The notes below the pieces were generated by a model. That model did no database searches. It saw nothing but the letters and a program-made list of their open reading frames with translations, and had not been told where the DNA came from. DNA of 64,000 nt, from assembly GCF_050859505.1 (NCBI RefSeq), contig NZ_CP193934.1:2542001-2606000 (forward strand), in the 5' to 3' direction. A program made the position numbers and the translations under genes. Below, one piece after another: positions 17,428 to 24,866 of this stretch (position 1 is the stretch's first letter; the number at the start of each line of letters is the position of its first letter). The stretch comes from Marinirhabdus sp050859505 (lineage in GTDB: Bacteria; Bacteroidota; Bacteroidia; Flavobacteriales; Flavobacteriaceae).

Positions 17428-18509
17428 TAGCCTTTATAAAATGGAAGTTTCACAACAGTAGCAGGCACTTTATTTTTTCTGATCTGAATAAAAATTTCGG
17501 TTCCTGGCGCACTAAGTTCTTTGGTTACATAGCCCATTCCAATACCTTTTTTTACAGAAGGTGCCATGGTACCACTGGTTACATTACCAACTTCGTTGCC
17601 TTCATAATCTAAAATTTCATATCCCTGGCGTGGAATACCACGCTCTTTTAGTTCAAAAGCTACTAGTTTTCTTCGTATTCCGTCTTCCTTTTGTTTTTTT
17701 AAGTTTTCAGAATTGGTAAACTTTTTAGTGAATTTGGTGATCCAGCCCAGCCCAGCTTCTAAGGGAGACGTTGTATCGTCTATATCATTTCCGTAGAGAC
17801 AATAGCCCATTTCTAATCGTAAGGTATCACGAGCCGCCAGACCAATTGGTTTTATTCCGAAATCTGCTCCAGCTTCTAACACTTTGTTCCAGACTTGTTC
17901 TACGTCACTGTTTTTACAGTAAATTTCAAATCCGCCGCTTCCTGTATAGCCTGTTGCGCTAATGATTACATGCTCAATGCCTGAGAAATCTGCCACTTTA
18001 AAGGTGTAAAATTTTATAGTGGAAAGATCTACTGAAGTTAACGATTGCATCGCGTCTATTGCTTTGGGACCTTGGATAGCCAATAAGGAATACTCTTCCG
18101 AAACATTTTTCATTTCAGCATCTAGGTCGTTAAGTGATGCAATCCAGTTCCAGTCTTTTTCAATGTTGGAAGCATTTACCACCAAAAGCCATTTTTCTGC
18201 ATCCAGACGGTATACAATAAGATCGTCTATAACACCCCCATCAGCGTTTGGCAAACAGCTGTATTGCGCTTGTCCATCTTCTAGTTTTGAAGCATCGTTA
18301 CTGGTTACTTTTTGAATAAGTGCGAGTGCATTTGGGCCTGTGATTAAGAACTCACCCATGTGTGAAACGTCAAAAACACCAACGGCACTTCTAACGGTTT
18401 CATGCTCTGCTACGACACCTTCGTAAGATACTGGCATATTATAGCCTGCAAAAGGCACAATTTTCGCTCCAAGAGCTTCGTGTACGTGAGATAATTCAGT
18501 GTTTTTCAT
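17427..18509 (-). CDS. gcvT: Aminomethyltransferase, glycine cleavage T protein
   Basis: Transfers the methylene of H-protein-bound aminomethyl to tetrahydrofolate. At 360 residues it has family length and begins MKNTELSHVHEALGAKIVPFAGYNMP-like, with FDVSHMGE (about 46) and YTGSGGFEIYC with the folate-site Glu. It contains the typical RDTLRLEMGYCLYGNDID and the C-terminal GNVTSGTMAPS. It is first in the operon with glsA and the SDR gene. gcvH and gcvP are not in the window. Confidence 0.95.
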   Translation of the reverse strand: MKNTELSHVHEALGAKIVPFAGYNMPVSYEGVVAEHETVRSAVGVFDVSHMGEFLITGPNALALIQKVTSNDASKLEDGQAQYSCLPNADGGVIDDLIVYRLDAEKWLLVVNASNIEKDWNWIASLNDLDAEMKNVSEEYSLLAIQGPKAIDAMQSLTSVDLSTIKFYTFKVADFSGIEHVIISATGYTGSGGFEIYCKNSDVEQVWNKVLEAGADFGIKPIGLAARDTLRLEMGYCLYGNDIDDTTSPLEAGLGWITKFTKKFTNSENLKKQKEDGIRRKLVAFELKERGIPRQGYEILDYEGNEVGNVTSGTMAPSVKKGIGMGYVTKELSAPGTEIFIQIRKNKVPATVVKLPFYKG

Positions 18510-18733
18510 CTATTGCTATTTTTGAAAAGCAAAGGTACCTTTTCTGTCTTGTAGAATAAAATTTTGATGAAAATAGTTGATTAGTTACCTGGTTAAATAG
18601 TCAACTAATTTGTAGTGGGTAGTATTGATTATTTATTCGGTTCTTGGAGCTACTTTAAATATTCTTAAAAGACAGGCTATAAGAGTAATGGCTAATTTCA
18701 CTTAATTGCCCAGTTACCTAGTTAACCAATTAC

Positions 18734-19381
18734 CTAAACTTCAATCTTCTTCAACTCCCGGTAATTACGTTTTAATCTTCTCAGTAAGATTCCGTAAATT
18801 AGGTAATAAAACAACATTAATAAGCCAATAAAAACAAGTCCTACAACAAATTGGGCGCCAAAGAATAAAGTGGTAGCTTCTTCCGGAGAAAGCTTTCCGT
18901 AATTGTCATTAGTTTGTGCTAAAAATTGCTGTAAATTTTCTTTGTGAAAAAAGAAATAAAGATTTGCACCAAGAAGTAATAAGGCTGTAGATCCAATATT
19001 GTAATAGACAAAATAGCGAACTGTATTTCTTGTTTTCAAAATACTCTTCATTAATTCTTTTATGGTACTTGTAACCGTGATAGCGCGATAATTTTTATAA
19101 AAGAAATACAAAAAGATTCCAAAAACCACATAGTTTAGTGCGGATAGTATCCAAAATGCAGTTTTGAGCCCCATTTGCTCGTTAAATTCTCTACTGGAAT
19201 CTGGAACAAGAAAGGAAATAAGAATCCAAAACAACAATTCACAAATACTAATGATAAAAATCCACTTTACAATAGAAGAGGATTTTTTCAGCAACATGCT
19301 GTAAATTTCTTTATAAGATAATTTTGGGAGTGTGCTCTCCTGTTTTTGCCAATCTTTTTTTAATGTATCTAAAACATCCAT
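18734..19381 (-). CDS. Four-helix membrane protein paired with ECF sigma factor
   Basis: A 215-residue membrane protein. After a soluble N-terminal helix (KKDWQKQESTLPKLS) it has membrane helices at about 40-60, 75-98, 120-142 and 170-195. It starts four bases after the sigma factor stop. The short basic N-terminus plus this linkage suggests a regulator or anti-sigma-like partner, but no known anti-sigma domain is visible, so this is inference from position. Confidence 0.75.
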   Translation of the reverse strand: MDVLDTLKKDWQKQESTLPKLSYKEIYSMLLKKSSSIVKWIFIISICELLFWILISFLVPDSSREFNEQMGLKTAFWILSALNYVVFGIFLYFFYKNYRAITVTSTIKELMKSILKTRNTVRYFVYYNIGSTALLLLGANLYFFFHKENLQQFLAQTNDNYGKLSPEEATTLFFGAQFVVGLVFIGLLMLFYYLIYGILLRRLKRNYRELKKIEV

Positions 19382-19385
19382 ATGC

Positions 19386-19880
19386 TTACGGATTAAGTAT
19401 TTTTCTTAATTTTTCTTTTATTCGGTTCATTTTTACTCTGGCATTCACTTCAGTAATACCTAAGGTTTCAGAGATTTCTCGATAGTTTTTATCTTCTAAG
19501 TACAAGAACACCAAAGCCTTGTCAATGTCATTCAAATCCTTTACGGCGTCGTACATTAGTTTTAAGTGTACTTCTACCGTATCGTCATACTCTTCAGCTT
19601 TAATCTTAAAGCTTACGCCTTCAAAATCTTGCGTTTGTACGCTACGTTTAGACTTCCGGTATAAGGTAATGGCCGTATTAAGTGCCACACGATACATCCA
19701 GGTACTAAATTTGGAGTCTCCCCTAAATTTTGGAAAGGCTTTCCACAACTGAATAGTGACTTCCTGAAACAAATCGTTATGCGAATCTGAATCGTTGGTA
19801 TACAAACGGCAGATTTTATGAACGATGTTCTGGTTCTCTTCCAGTAAGGTTACAAAGTTATGTTCAAGTTCTTTGTTCAA
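19386..19880 (-). CDS. ECF-type RNA polymerase sigma factor
   Basis: Sigma-70 family region 2 is FRGDSKFSTWMYRVALNTAITLYRKSKR, with the preceding DLFQEVTIQLWKAFPKF core-binding segment. Region 4 is DKALVFLYLEDKNYREISETLGITEVNARVKMNRIKEKLRK. The open frame runs to TTG 19985, only eight bases from the divergent ndh start, which leaves no promoter room. TTG at 19880 (MNKELEHNFVTLLEENQ) is the better start, giving 164 residues. The downstream membrane protein is probably its regulator. Confidence 0.88.
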   Translation of the reverse strand: MNKELEHNFVTLLEENQNIVHKICRLYTNDSDSHNDLFQEVTIQLWKAFPKFRGDSKFSTWMYRVALNTAITLYRKSKRSVQTQDFEGVSFKIKAEEYDDTVEVHLKLMYDAVKDLNDIDKALVFLYLEDKNYREISETLGITEVNARVKMNRIKEKLRKILNP

Positions 19881-19993
19881 TGGTTGCTTGCTAGTTGAAA
19901 CATTAGTGCGCTGGTTTTTGTATTTGTTACAAAATTCATAAATATAAACCGAAACTTTTCTAAGAGTTGTACTTTTATAGCTCAATACAACCC

Positions 19994-21268
19994 ATGAACA
20001 TTCCTGAAACCTCCAAACCCAGATTCGTCATTATTGGTGGCGGTTTTGCTGGTATTTCTTTTATTAAGCAATTACAAGGTCAGGAGGTGCAGCTGGTGTT
20101 GTTCGATAAGCATAATTATCACACATTTCAACCTTTGCTGTATCAGGTTTCTACGGCAGGGTTGGAACCAGATTCTATTGCGTATCCATTACGGAAGGTT
20201 TTCAGAAAAAATAAAGATTTTCATTTTAGGTTGGCAACCGTTTCAACTATTAACGCTGCGGAAAATACTATTGAAACCAGTATTGGGAATCTTACCTATG
20301 ATTATTTAGTGATTGCTACGGGAACGCGTACTAATTTCTTCGGAAATAAAGAAATTGAAAAATATAGTATGCCCATGAAAACGGTTCCTCAGGCATTAAA
20401 CATTCGAAGTTTAATGCTACAAAACATTGAAGAAGCAGATATCACCGAAGAAACCGAAAAACGAAAACGACTTCTAAATTTTGTAGTAGTAGGAGCAGGG
20501 CCCACAGGAGTAGAGCTCGCTGGTGCTTTGGCGGAATTCAGAAAAGGAATTTTAGAACACGATTATCCAGAATTGGAAGAAGAAGAAATGCATGTGCACT
20601 TATTGGAGGGTAGCGATAAAATCTTACCACCCTTTAGTGAAAAAGCCTCTAAAAAAGCACAGGAATTTTTAGAAAAACTTGGGGTTGAAATTCATTTAAA
20701 TACAATCGTAGATAGCTATGACGGTACGCTTGCAAAAACCAAAGATGGTAAAGAATTTGCTACAGAAACTTTTATCTGGGCCGCTGGAGTTACAGGGAAT
20801 CCTGTAAAGGGAATTAATGCCAGTTCTTTGGTGGAAAGAGCTAATAGGTATAAAGTAGATACCTACAATAAAATTGAAGGCTATGAGAATATATATGCGC
20901 TTGGAGATATTGCATTAATGCAAACTGAAGACTTCCCCAAAGGCCATCCGCAAGTAGCGCAGCCCGCTATACAGCAAGGGAAAACTTTGGGTAAAAACAT
21001 AAAACGAAAACTTAAAGGCGATACGATGAAACCTTTTGAGTATTTCGACAAGGGAAGTATGGCAACCATTGGTCGCAACAAAGCCGTGGTAGACATTAAA
21101 AAGCTACACTTTGCAGGTGCTTTTGCGTGGTTTGTTTGGATGTTTATTCACCTTTGGTTTTTGGTGGGTTTTCGAAATAGGGTTGTAACCTTTTTTAACT
21201 GGACGTACAGTTATATTAATTATGATAGAGCTGCACGACTAATTATTAGACCTTTTAAAAAGCATTAG
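19994..21268 (+). CDS. ndh: Type II NADH dehydrogenase (NDH-2)
   Basis: Single-subunit NADH:quinone oxidoreductase feeding the respiratory chain. It has an FAD motif VIIGGGFAGISF near the N-terminus, an NADH motif VVVGAGPTGVELAGALAEF, and the FAD-binding ALGDIALMQT. The FDKGSMATIGRNKAVVD segment and a C-terminal membrane-anchoring helix (FAWFVWMFIHLWFLVGF) are typical. ATG 19994 (MNIPETSKPRFVIIGGG) is used rather than the earlier in-frame codon at 19967. Its stop overlaps the stop of the convergent gene by four bases. Confidence 0.93.
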   Translation: MNIPETSKPRFVIIGGGFAGISFIKQLQGQEVQLVLFDKHNYHTFQPLLYQVSTAGLEPDSIAYPLRKVFRKNKDFHFRLATVSTINAAENTIETSIGNLTYDYLVIATGTRTNFFGNKEIEKYSMPMKTVPQALNIRSLMLQNIEEADITEETEKRKRLLNFVVVGAGPTGVELAGALAEFRKGILEHDYPELEEEEMHVHLLEGSDKILPPFSEKASKKAQEFLEKLGVEIHLNTIVDSYDGTLAKTKDGKEFATETFIWAAGVTGNPVKGINASSLVERANRYKVDTYNKIEGYENIYALGDIALMQTEDFPKGHPQVAQPAIQQGKTLGKNIKRKLKGDTMKPFEYFDKGSMATIGRNKAVVDIKKLHFAGAFAWFVWMFIHLWFLVGFRNRVVTFFNWTYSYINYDRAARLIIRPFKKH

Positions 21269-21627
21269 TCCACTTTTACTTTAATAGGTCCGCCGGAAGA
21301 AACAAAGCTGCCACCTATTTCGTCTATATTTACGTCCAGCTCGTCCGATGTGTCAATACTTTTAATATTTACCTTCATCTCGTCGTAGCTATCTATACTT
21401 TTAATGTTTACGTTTAGTTCGTCATAAGTGTTAATGTCCACAATACGAACGTCCATAGTGTTTGTCTCTGAAACGGGAACAAGTTGATATTTTGTAGTTA
21501 TTTCTGGGGAAACTGTTTTTTCTGAAGCTTGGGCCGTAGGAATAAAATCTATGTCTTTTACCACATTAATGGTAAGACAGATGGCAATAATGGTTAAAAT
21601 GACTTTGGTGTAGTTATCAGTTTTCAT
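21265..21627 (-). CDS. Secreted small protein with internal 13-residue repeats
   Basis: A 120-residue protein with an N-terminal hydrophobic signal/anchor (about 8-24). A short linker leads into three consecutive 13-residue units (about 68-106): YDELNVNIKSIDS, YDEMKVNIKSIDT and SDELDVNIDEIGG, preceded by a weaker unit ending RIVDINT. The alternating pattern suggests stacked beta-strands. No family was recognised. It converges on ndh with TTAG-type overlapping stops. Confidence 0.75.
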   Translation of the reverse strand: MKTDNYTKVILTIIAICLTINVVKDIDFIPTAQASEKTVSPEITTKYQLVPVSETNTMDVRIVDINTYDELNVNIKSIDSYDEMKVNIKSIDTSDELDVNIDEIGGSFVSSGGPIKVKVD

Positions 21628-21702
21628 AATTAAGAAATTAAGTTAGTGTAAAAGTGCTTTGTTGACTACCAACTATCTATTTCAACAAAAACAATACCGA
21701 GA

Positions 21703-22815
21703 TTATTCTCTCACATAGGTAACTATGCCTGTATCTTCGGCTTTACCGCGCAATGTTTCGTCTCCCAGATCCTTTTTTACAATTCCTCTGGGAAGTGTAT
21801 ATGCTAGGTCTGCAAAGGTTTCGGAAGCTAAAATATCCACATCATATACCTTGCATTGTTCCTGTATTCGGGACGTAGTATTAAGTACATCTCCTGAAAA
21901 GGCTATTTCTCTTTTTATTTTTCCAATTTCACCAACCATAACGGTTCCGCAGTGAATGCCTACTTTAAATTCTGGAAAATATCCATAACGATCCATATAT
22001 CTTTCTTTGCGATATCTCAACATACGTTTCATATTGTAAAAACAGCGTATGGTATTGCCACTCCTTAAGCCGTATTTCATTTTCCATGAAATTACAATTT
22101 CGTCTCCAACATATTGATATACTTCGCCTCTACATTGCACAATAGCTGGGGCGATATCTCTAAAAAAATCTTTTAAAAAGTTAAAATATTTTGTTTCTCC
22201 TAAACTTTCAGCAATACCTGTTGCATTTTTAATATCGGCGAACATAAAGATGCGACGTTCTTTTTTTGGTCTAAAATACCTACCCAATAAGTAATCTGGA
22301 AACACACCAGGGCCATATTTTTCATTTACCATTAAAACGATAAGCGTGACAATTACAATAAACAACCACACCACGAAGTTTTTTATAAACAGCCAGGTTC
22401 CAAAAAAGGCTTTAAACTTTACAGTTACTTGCGCATCATAAAAGGGGAGCCCTAATTCTTCGCTGTAAAAATACAATGCGCCAAAGGTGCTAACCACCAT
22501 GGCACCAATAACATATGCTACGGTAATATAAAGAAGTGCTTTCCAAAAAGCATTGTTACGCAGCCAGCGGTCCATAAGATTTACCGTAAGGGTTCCTCCA
22601 ATAATACCAGCTGTTACGGCTACAATTAAATTGGCATAAAAGGACTGATTAAAATCATAATCTGAATCCAGGATACCATTGCTGTAGAGCGTTAAAAACT
22701 CGTAGAAAAACAATAGGTTTGAGATAAGTACCCAAGCAAATAGAATGTACAACGCTCTTTTAAAAAAAAATAAAAACTGCCTCCGGTTGTATCTTTTAAA
22801 TTTTGGCTCTTTCAC
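21703..22815 (-). CDS. Membrane-bound class III adenylate/guanylate cyclase
   Basis: A 370-residue protein with an N-terminal membrane domain of about four helices (to about residue 170) and a C-terminal class III cyclase domain from about 190. Metal-binding Asp residues are in FMFADIKN and YVGDEIVISW. The transition-state Asn/Arg pair is in VLNTTSRIQ, and KVGIHCGTVMVGEIG is the typical central strand. The position usually Lys (adenylate) or Glu (guanylate) before VGDE reads Gln-Tyr, so base preference is uncertain. The start is GTG at 22815, directly after the stop of the upstream gene. Confidence 0.88.
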   Translation of the reverse strand: MKEPKFKRYNRRQFLFFFKRALYILFAWVLISNLLFFYEFLTLYSNGILDSDYDFNQSFYANLIVAVTAGIIGGTLTVNLMDRWLRNNAFWKALLYITVAYVIGAMVVSTFGALYFYSEELGLPFYDAQVTVKFKAFFGTWLFIKNFVVWLFIVIVTLIVLMVNEKYGPGVFPDYLLGRYFRPKKERRIFMFADIKNATGIAESLGETKYFNFLKDFFRDIAPAIVQCRGEVYQYVGDEIVISWKMKYGLRSGNTIRCFYNMKRMLRYRKERYMDRYGYFPEFKVGIHCGTVMVGEIGKIKREIAFSGDVLNTTSRIQEQCKVYDVDILASETFADLAYTLPRGIVKKDLGDETLRGKAEDTGIVTYVRE

Positions 22816-23415
22816 TTAGCAATTTTTATATTTGTCATGTAAGCCTTGTCCTGCAAGGATCATGGACGTTATTTTTTCTAGTCTACTCAATCTGGTGGTT
22901 TCTCTTTTGGCTGACGCAATATGTTCTGCATATTCCCGCTGCTTACCTGGTGTTAAAGCGTCAAACGCTTTTTTTAGATCTGTATTCTTGGCCAGTGCAT
23001 CTTTAAAAAAGGGATCCAGAATTGGTTTTTTTGTAATACGTTCTGCTTTTACTTCTTTCCCGGCTTTGCAGTTTTCGATAGCTTCCTCTATATAGTCACG
23101 GAGTATATTTGTATCGATAATATCACCTTCTTCCAAACGCCATTGTCGCAATGCTTTAGTCTTTCCGTCTTGGGCATTCAACAATTTTTGATGTTTATCT
23201 TTTAAAAATACTCCTTGATGAAACCAAATTCCCATGTGGTTTTTAAAGGCTCCTAAGCCAATAAGTATTTTAGAATTGTATGAATATGAAGGCGCTCCCC
23301 ATTTAATTTCTTCAACCAAAGCAGTGGCTTTTAATACTTCTCGAATTTGGGAAAGGGAAGTACTCCATTTAACGTGTTTCTCGATATACTGAGTTACTTT
23401 TTCTGAAGACAACAT
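22816..23415 (-). CDS. DUF1801/YdeI-type protein
   Basis: A 199-residue cytosolic protein. The N-terminal half resembles the DUF1801 fold (VEEIKWGAPSYSYNSKILIGLGAFKNHMGIWFHQG). The C-terminal half has the bacteriocin-protection/YdeI-like helices (ALTPGKQREYAEHIASAKRETTRLSRLEKI). It shares an operon with the cyclase, whose GTG start abuts this stop. The biochemical role is unknown. Confidence 0.82.
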   Translation of the reverse strand: MLSSEKVTQYIEKHVKWSTSLSQIREVLKATALVEEIKWGAPSYSYNSKILIGLGAFKNHMGIWFHQGVFLKDKHQKLLNAQDGKTKALRQWRLEEGDIIDTNILRDYIEEAIENCKAGKEVKAERITKKPILDPFFKDALAKNTDLKKAFDALTPGKQREYAEHIASAKRETTRLSRLEKITSMILAGQGLHDKYKNC

Positions 23416-23504
23416 GGTGCAAGGGTGATTTTGTACTGTGAAGATAGAACATCCTAGCGCATCTCGCTAATAAAGATTTGTTAATACACAGTAATAAAAA
23501 TAAC

Positions 23505-23533
23505 ACATGCACAACCATATGAAAGTGGTTGTG
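23505..23533 (-). terminator. Probable terminator of the DUF1028 gene
   Basis: CACAACCA (23510-23517) pairs with TGGTTGTG (23526-23533), with further A/T pairing outside. On the minus strand the stem is followed by a T-rich stretch. It is imperfect but correctly placed after the stop at 23572. Confidence 0.5.
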
Positions 23534-23571
23534 TATATGTACGGCAAAAAAATAGTTGAATGATTAGTCTA

Positions 23572-24579
23572 CTATTTTTTTACAAACCGAAGGGTTGCTT
23601 CACCTTGTTTGCTTTTTACTTTTATAAAGTAGACACTACTTTTAAAGGCTGCTATATTGATAGTTTGTTGAAGACTACTTTTCTCAAATTCGTTTTGTGA
23701 ATACACTAATTTCCCTTGAACATCATAAATGGTAACTCCTAATAGCGCTACCGAAGACGCTACAGAAAGCGTTATATTATTAGTTGCAGGATTTGGGTAG
23801 ATTGTAATACGCTCTTTTAAGCTATTTTCTTTAACCGTAAGCAACTCATCATACATACCCTGTAAAATATCAATAGGTTCGATGCCTGCTGCTTGCTCGC
23901 CAACATTTAGCCTAATGTATGGATTGTTACTGTCATCATCTGCTTTATAAACTAAAAGATATGCCGTTGTGGAAGACGTTCCTGCACTTAAACAACGCAT
24001 ATCTGCTCCAGGAAAATTAGCGCCTTGCAATGCAGCCATTAATTTATCTGCCAAAGGCCCATTTGTGTTGTTGAAATTGGCTTCCATATTATCTATTACC
24101 GTTTGGTTTAATAAAATGTTACCCTGCACACTAAAAGTGGTTCCTTGGCGATCTTCTTTGTAATTGTCTGCCATAGATCCCGTAAAGCCTGCAGTTCTTG
24201 GGTCGCCATTGGTGTCGAAATCTGCTATGCCATATTGTCTATATTCAGGATCAAAATTTTGAGAGGAACACGAATCATTATTCATTAAATAATCAATAAT
24301 TTCTGAAGGCGATGCGCCCATTTCCATTTGATCAATTGCATTATTTAGGTTGCTATTTGGGATACAAACGTACGCCTGTGAGTTAACACCGCCACGCCCA
24401 GGAAGGATTTTGGTAATAATGTCGATAATTCCTTGAGCGCCAATCCCATTAACACAGGAAGCACCTGCAGAGCCAATTTCTCCAGTGTCAGGGTCTACAG
24501 CAATTATTGAAAAGGTGTCTTGAGAAAAGCCTGTAAAGCTTAATAAGCCAACAAGGGCGAAGATGTATAATTTTTTCAT
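23572..24579 (-). CDS. Secreted DUF1028 protein with T9SS sorting domain
   Basis: A 335-residue exported protein. The signal peptide ends about residue 19 (LLSFTGFSQ). A DUF1028 domain (about 20-220; DTFSIIAVDPDTGEIGSAGASC) follows, an Ntn-hydrolase-like family of unknown reaction. The C-terminal 75 residues are a type A type IX secretion signal: ITIYPNPATNNITL, the VTIYDVQGKLVYSQ strand pair and a basic FVKK end. It is expected to cross the outer membrane by T9SS and be released or anchored. Confidence 0.88.
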   Translation of the reverse strand: MKKLYIFALVGLLSFTGFSQDTFSIIAVDPDTGEIGSAGASCVNGIGAQGIIDIITKILPGRGGVNSQAYVCIPNSNLNNAIDQMEMGASPSEIIDYLMNNDSCSSQNFDPEYRQYGIADFDTNGDPRTAGFTGSMADNYKEDRQGTTFSVQGNILLNQTVIDNMEANFNNTNGPLADKLMAALQGANFPGADMRCLSAGTSSTTAYLLVYKADDDSNNPYIRLNVGEQAAGIEPIDILQGMYDELLTVKENSLKERITIYPNPATNNITLSVASSVALLGVTIYDVQGKLVYSQNEFEKSSLQQTINIAAFKSSVYFIKVKSKQGEATLRFVKK

Positions 24580-24626
24580 GGCGTTTAAATAAAAATTTAT
24601 TATTAATTCAGAATGTCTGTCTGAGA

Positions 24627-24643
24627 CCTTCGACAGGCTCAGG
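24627..24643 (+). repeat. CTTCGA...CTCAG dispersed repeat, copy a
   Basis: CCTTCGACAGGCTCAGG, flanked upstream by CTGTC that can pair with GACAG. It lies in the gap between the DUF1028 and TonB receptor genes. Confidence 0.6.
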
Positions 24644-24688
24644 ATAAACTATAGTCGAAGCCTAGTATACCAAGGAAAGTTGAATGCA

Positions 24689-24711
24689 CTTCGACTGCGC
24701 TCAGTGTGACA
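24689..24711 (+). repeat. CTTCGA...CTCAG dispersed repeat, copy b
   Basis: Begins CTTCGACTGCGCTCAG and continues TGTGACA. It shares the CTTCGA start and CTCAG end with copies at 24627, 27921 and 44441. Confidence 0.6.
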
Positions 24712-24793
24712 TATGTAAAGAATTTTACTTATTCAGATAAAGGTAATCAAAATTTGATAGTATTGAGATATTACAATTCAACCGTGTAATTAT

Positions 24794-24804
24794 ACAGTTG
24801 AGTG
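24794..24804 (+). promoter_or_regulatory. LytTR-like site upstream of the TonB receptor gene
   Basis: ACAGTTGAGTG fits the LytTR-type consensus [TA][AC][CA]GTTN[AG][TG]. A weaker ACCGTGTAA lies 13 bp upstream. The site starts exactly 42 bp before a -7-like CATTTTTG (24836-24843). The same arrangement occurs before the gene at 30358. Confidence 0.45.
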
Positions 24805-24866
24805 TTTTTTATTATAATTTACCCGTTAACCGATGCATTTTTGAACCATAATTAACAATCAACCTT

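Noticed and set aside
18510..18733. Hidden gene or RNA in the 224-bp gap upstream of gcvT
   Set aside because: Only AT-rich sequence with loose GTTACCTGGTTAA-like repeats; no coding frame or RNA signature.
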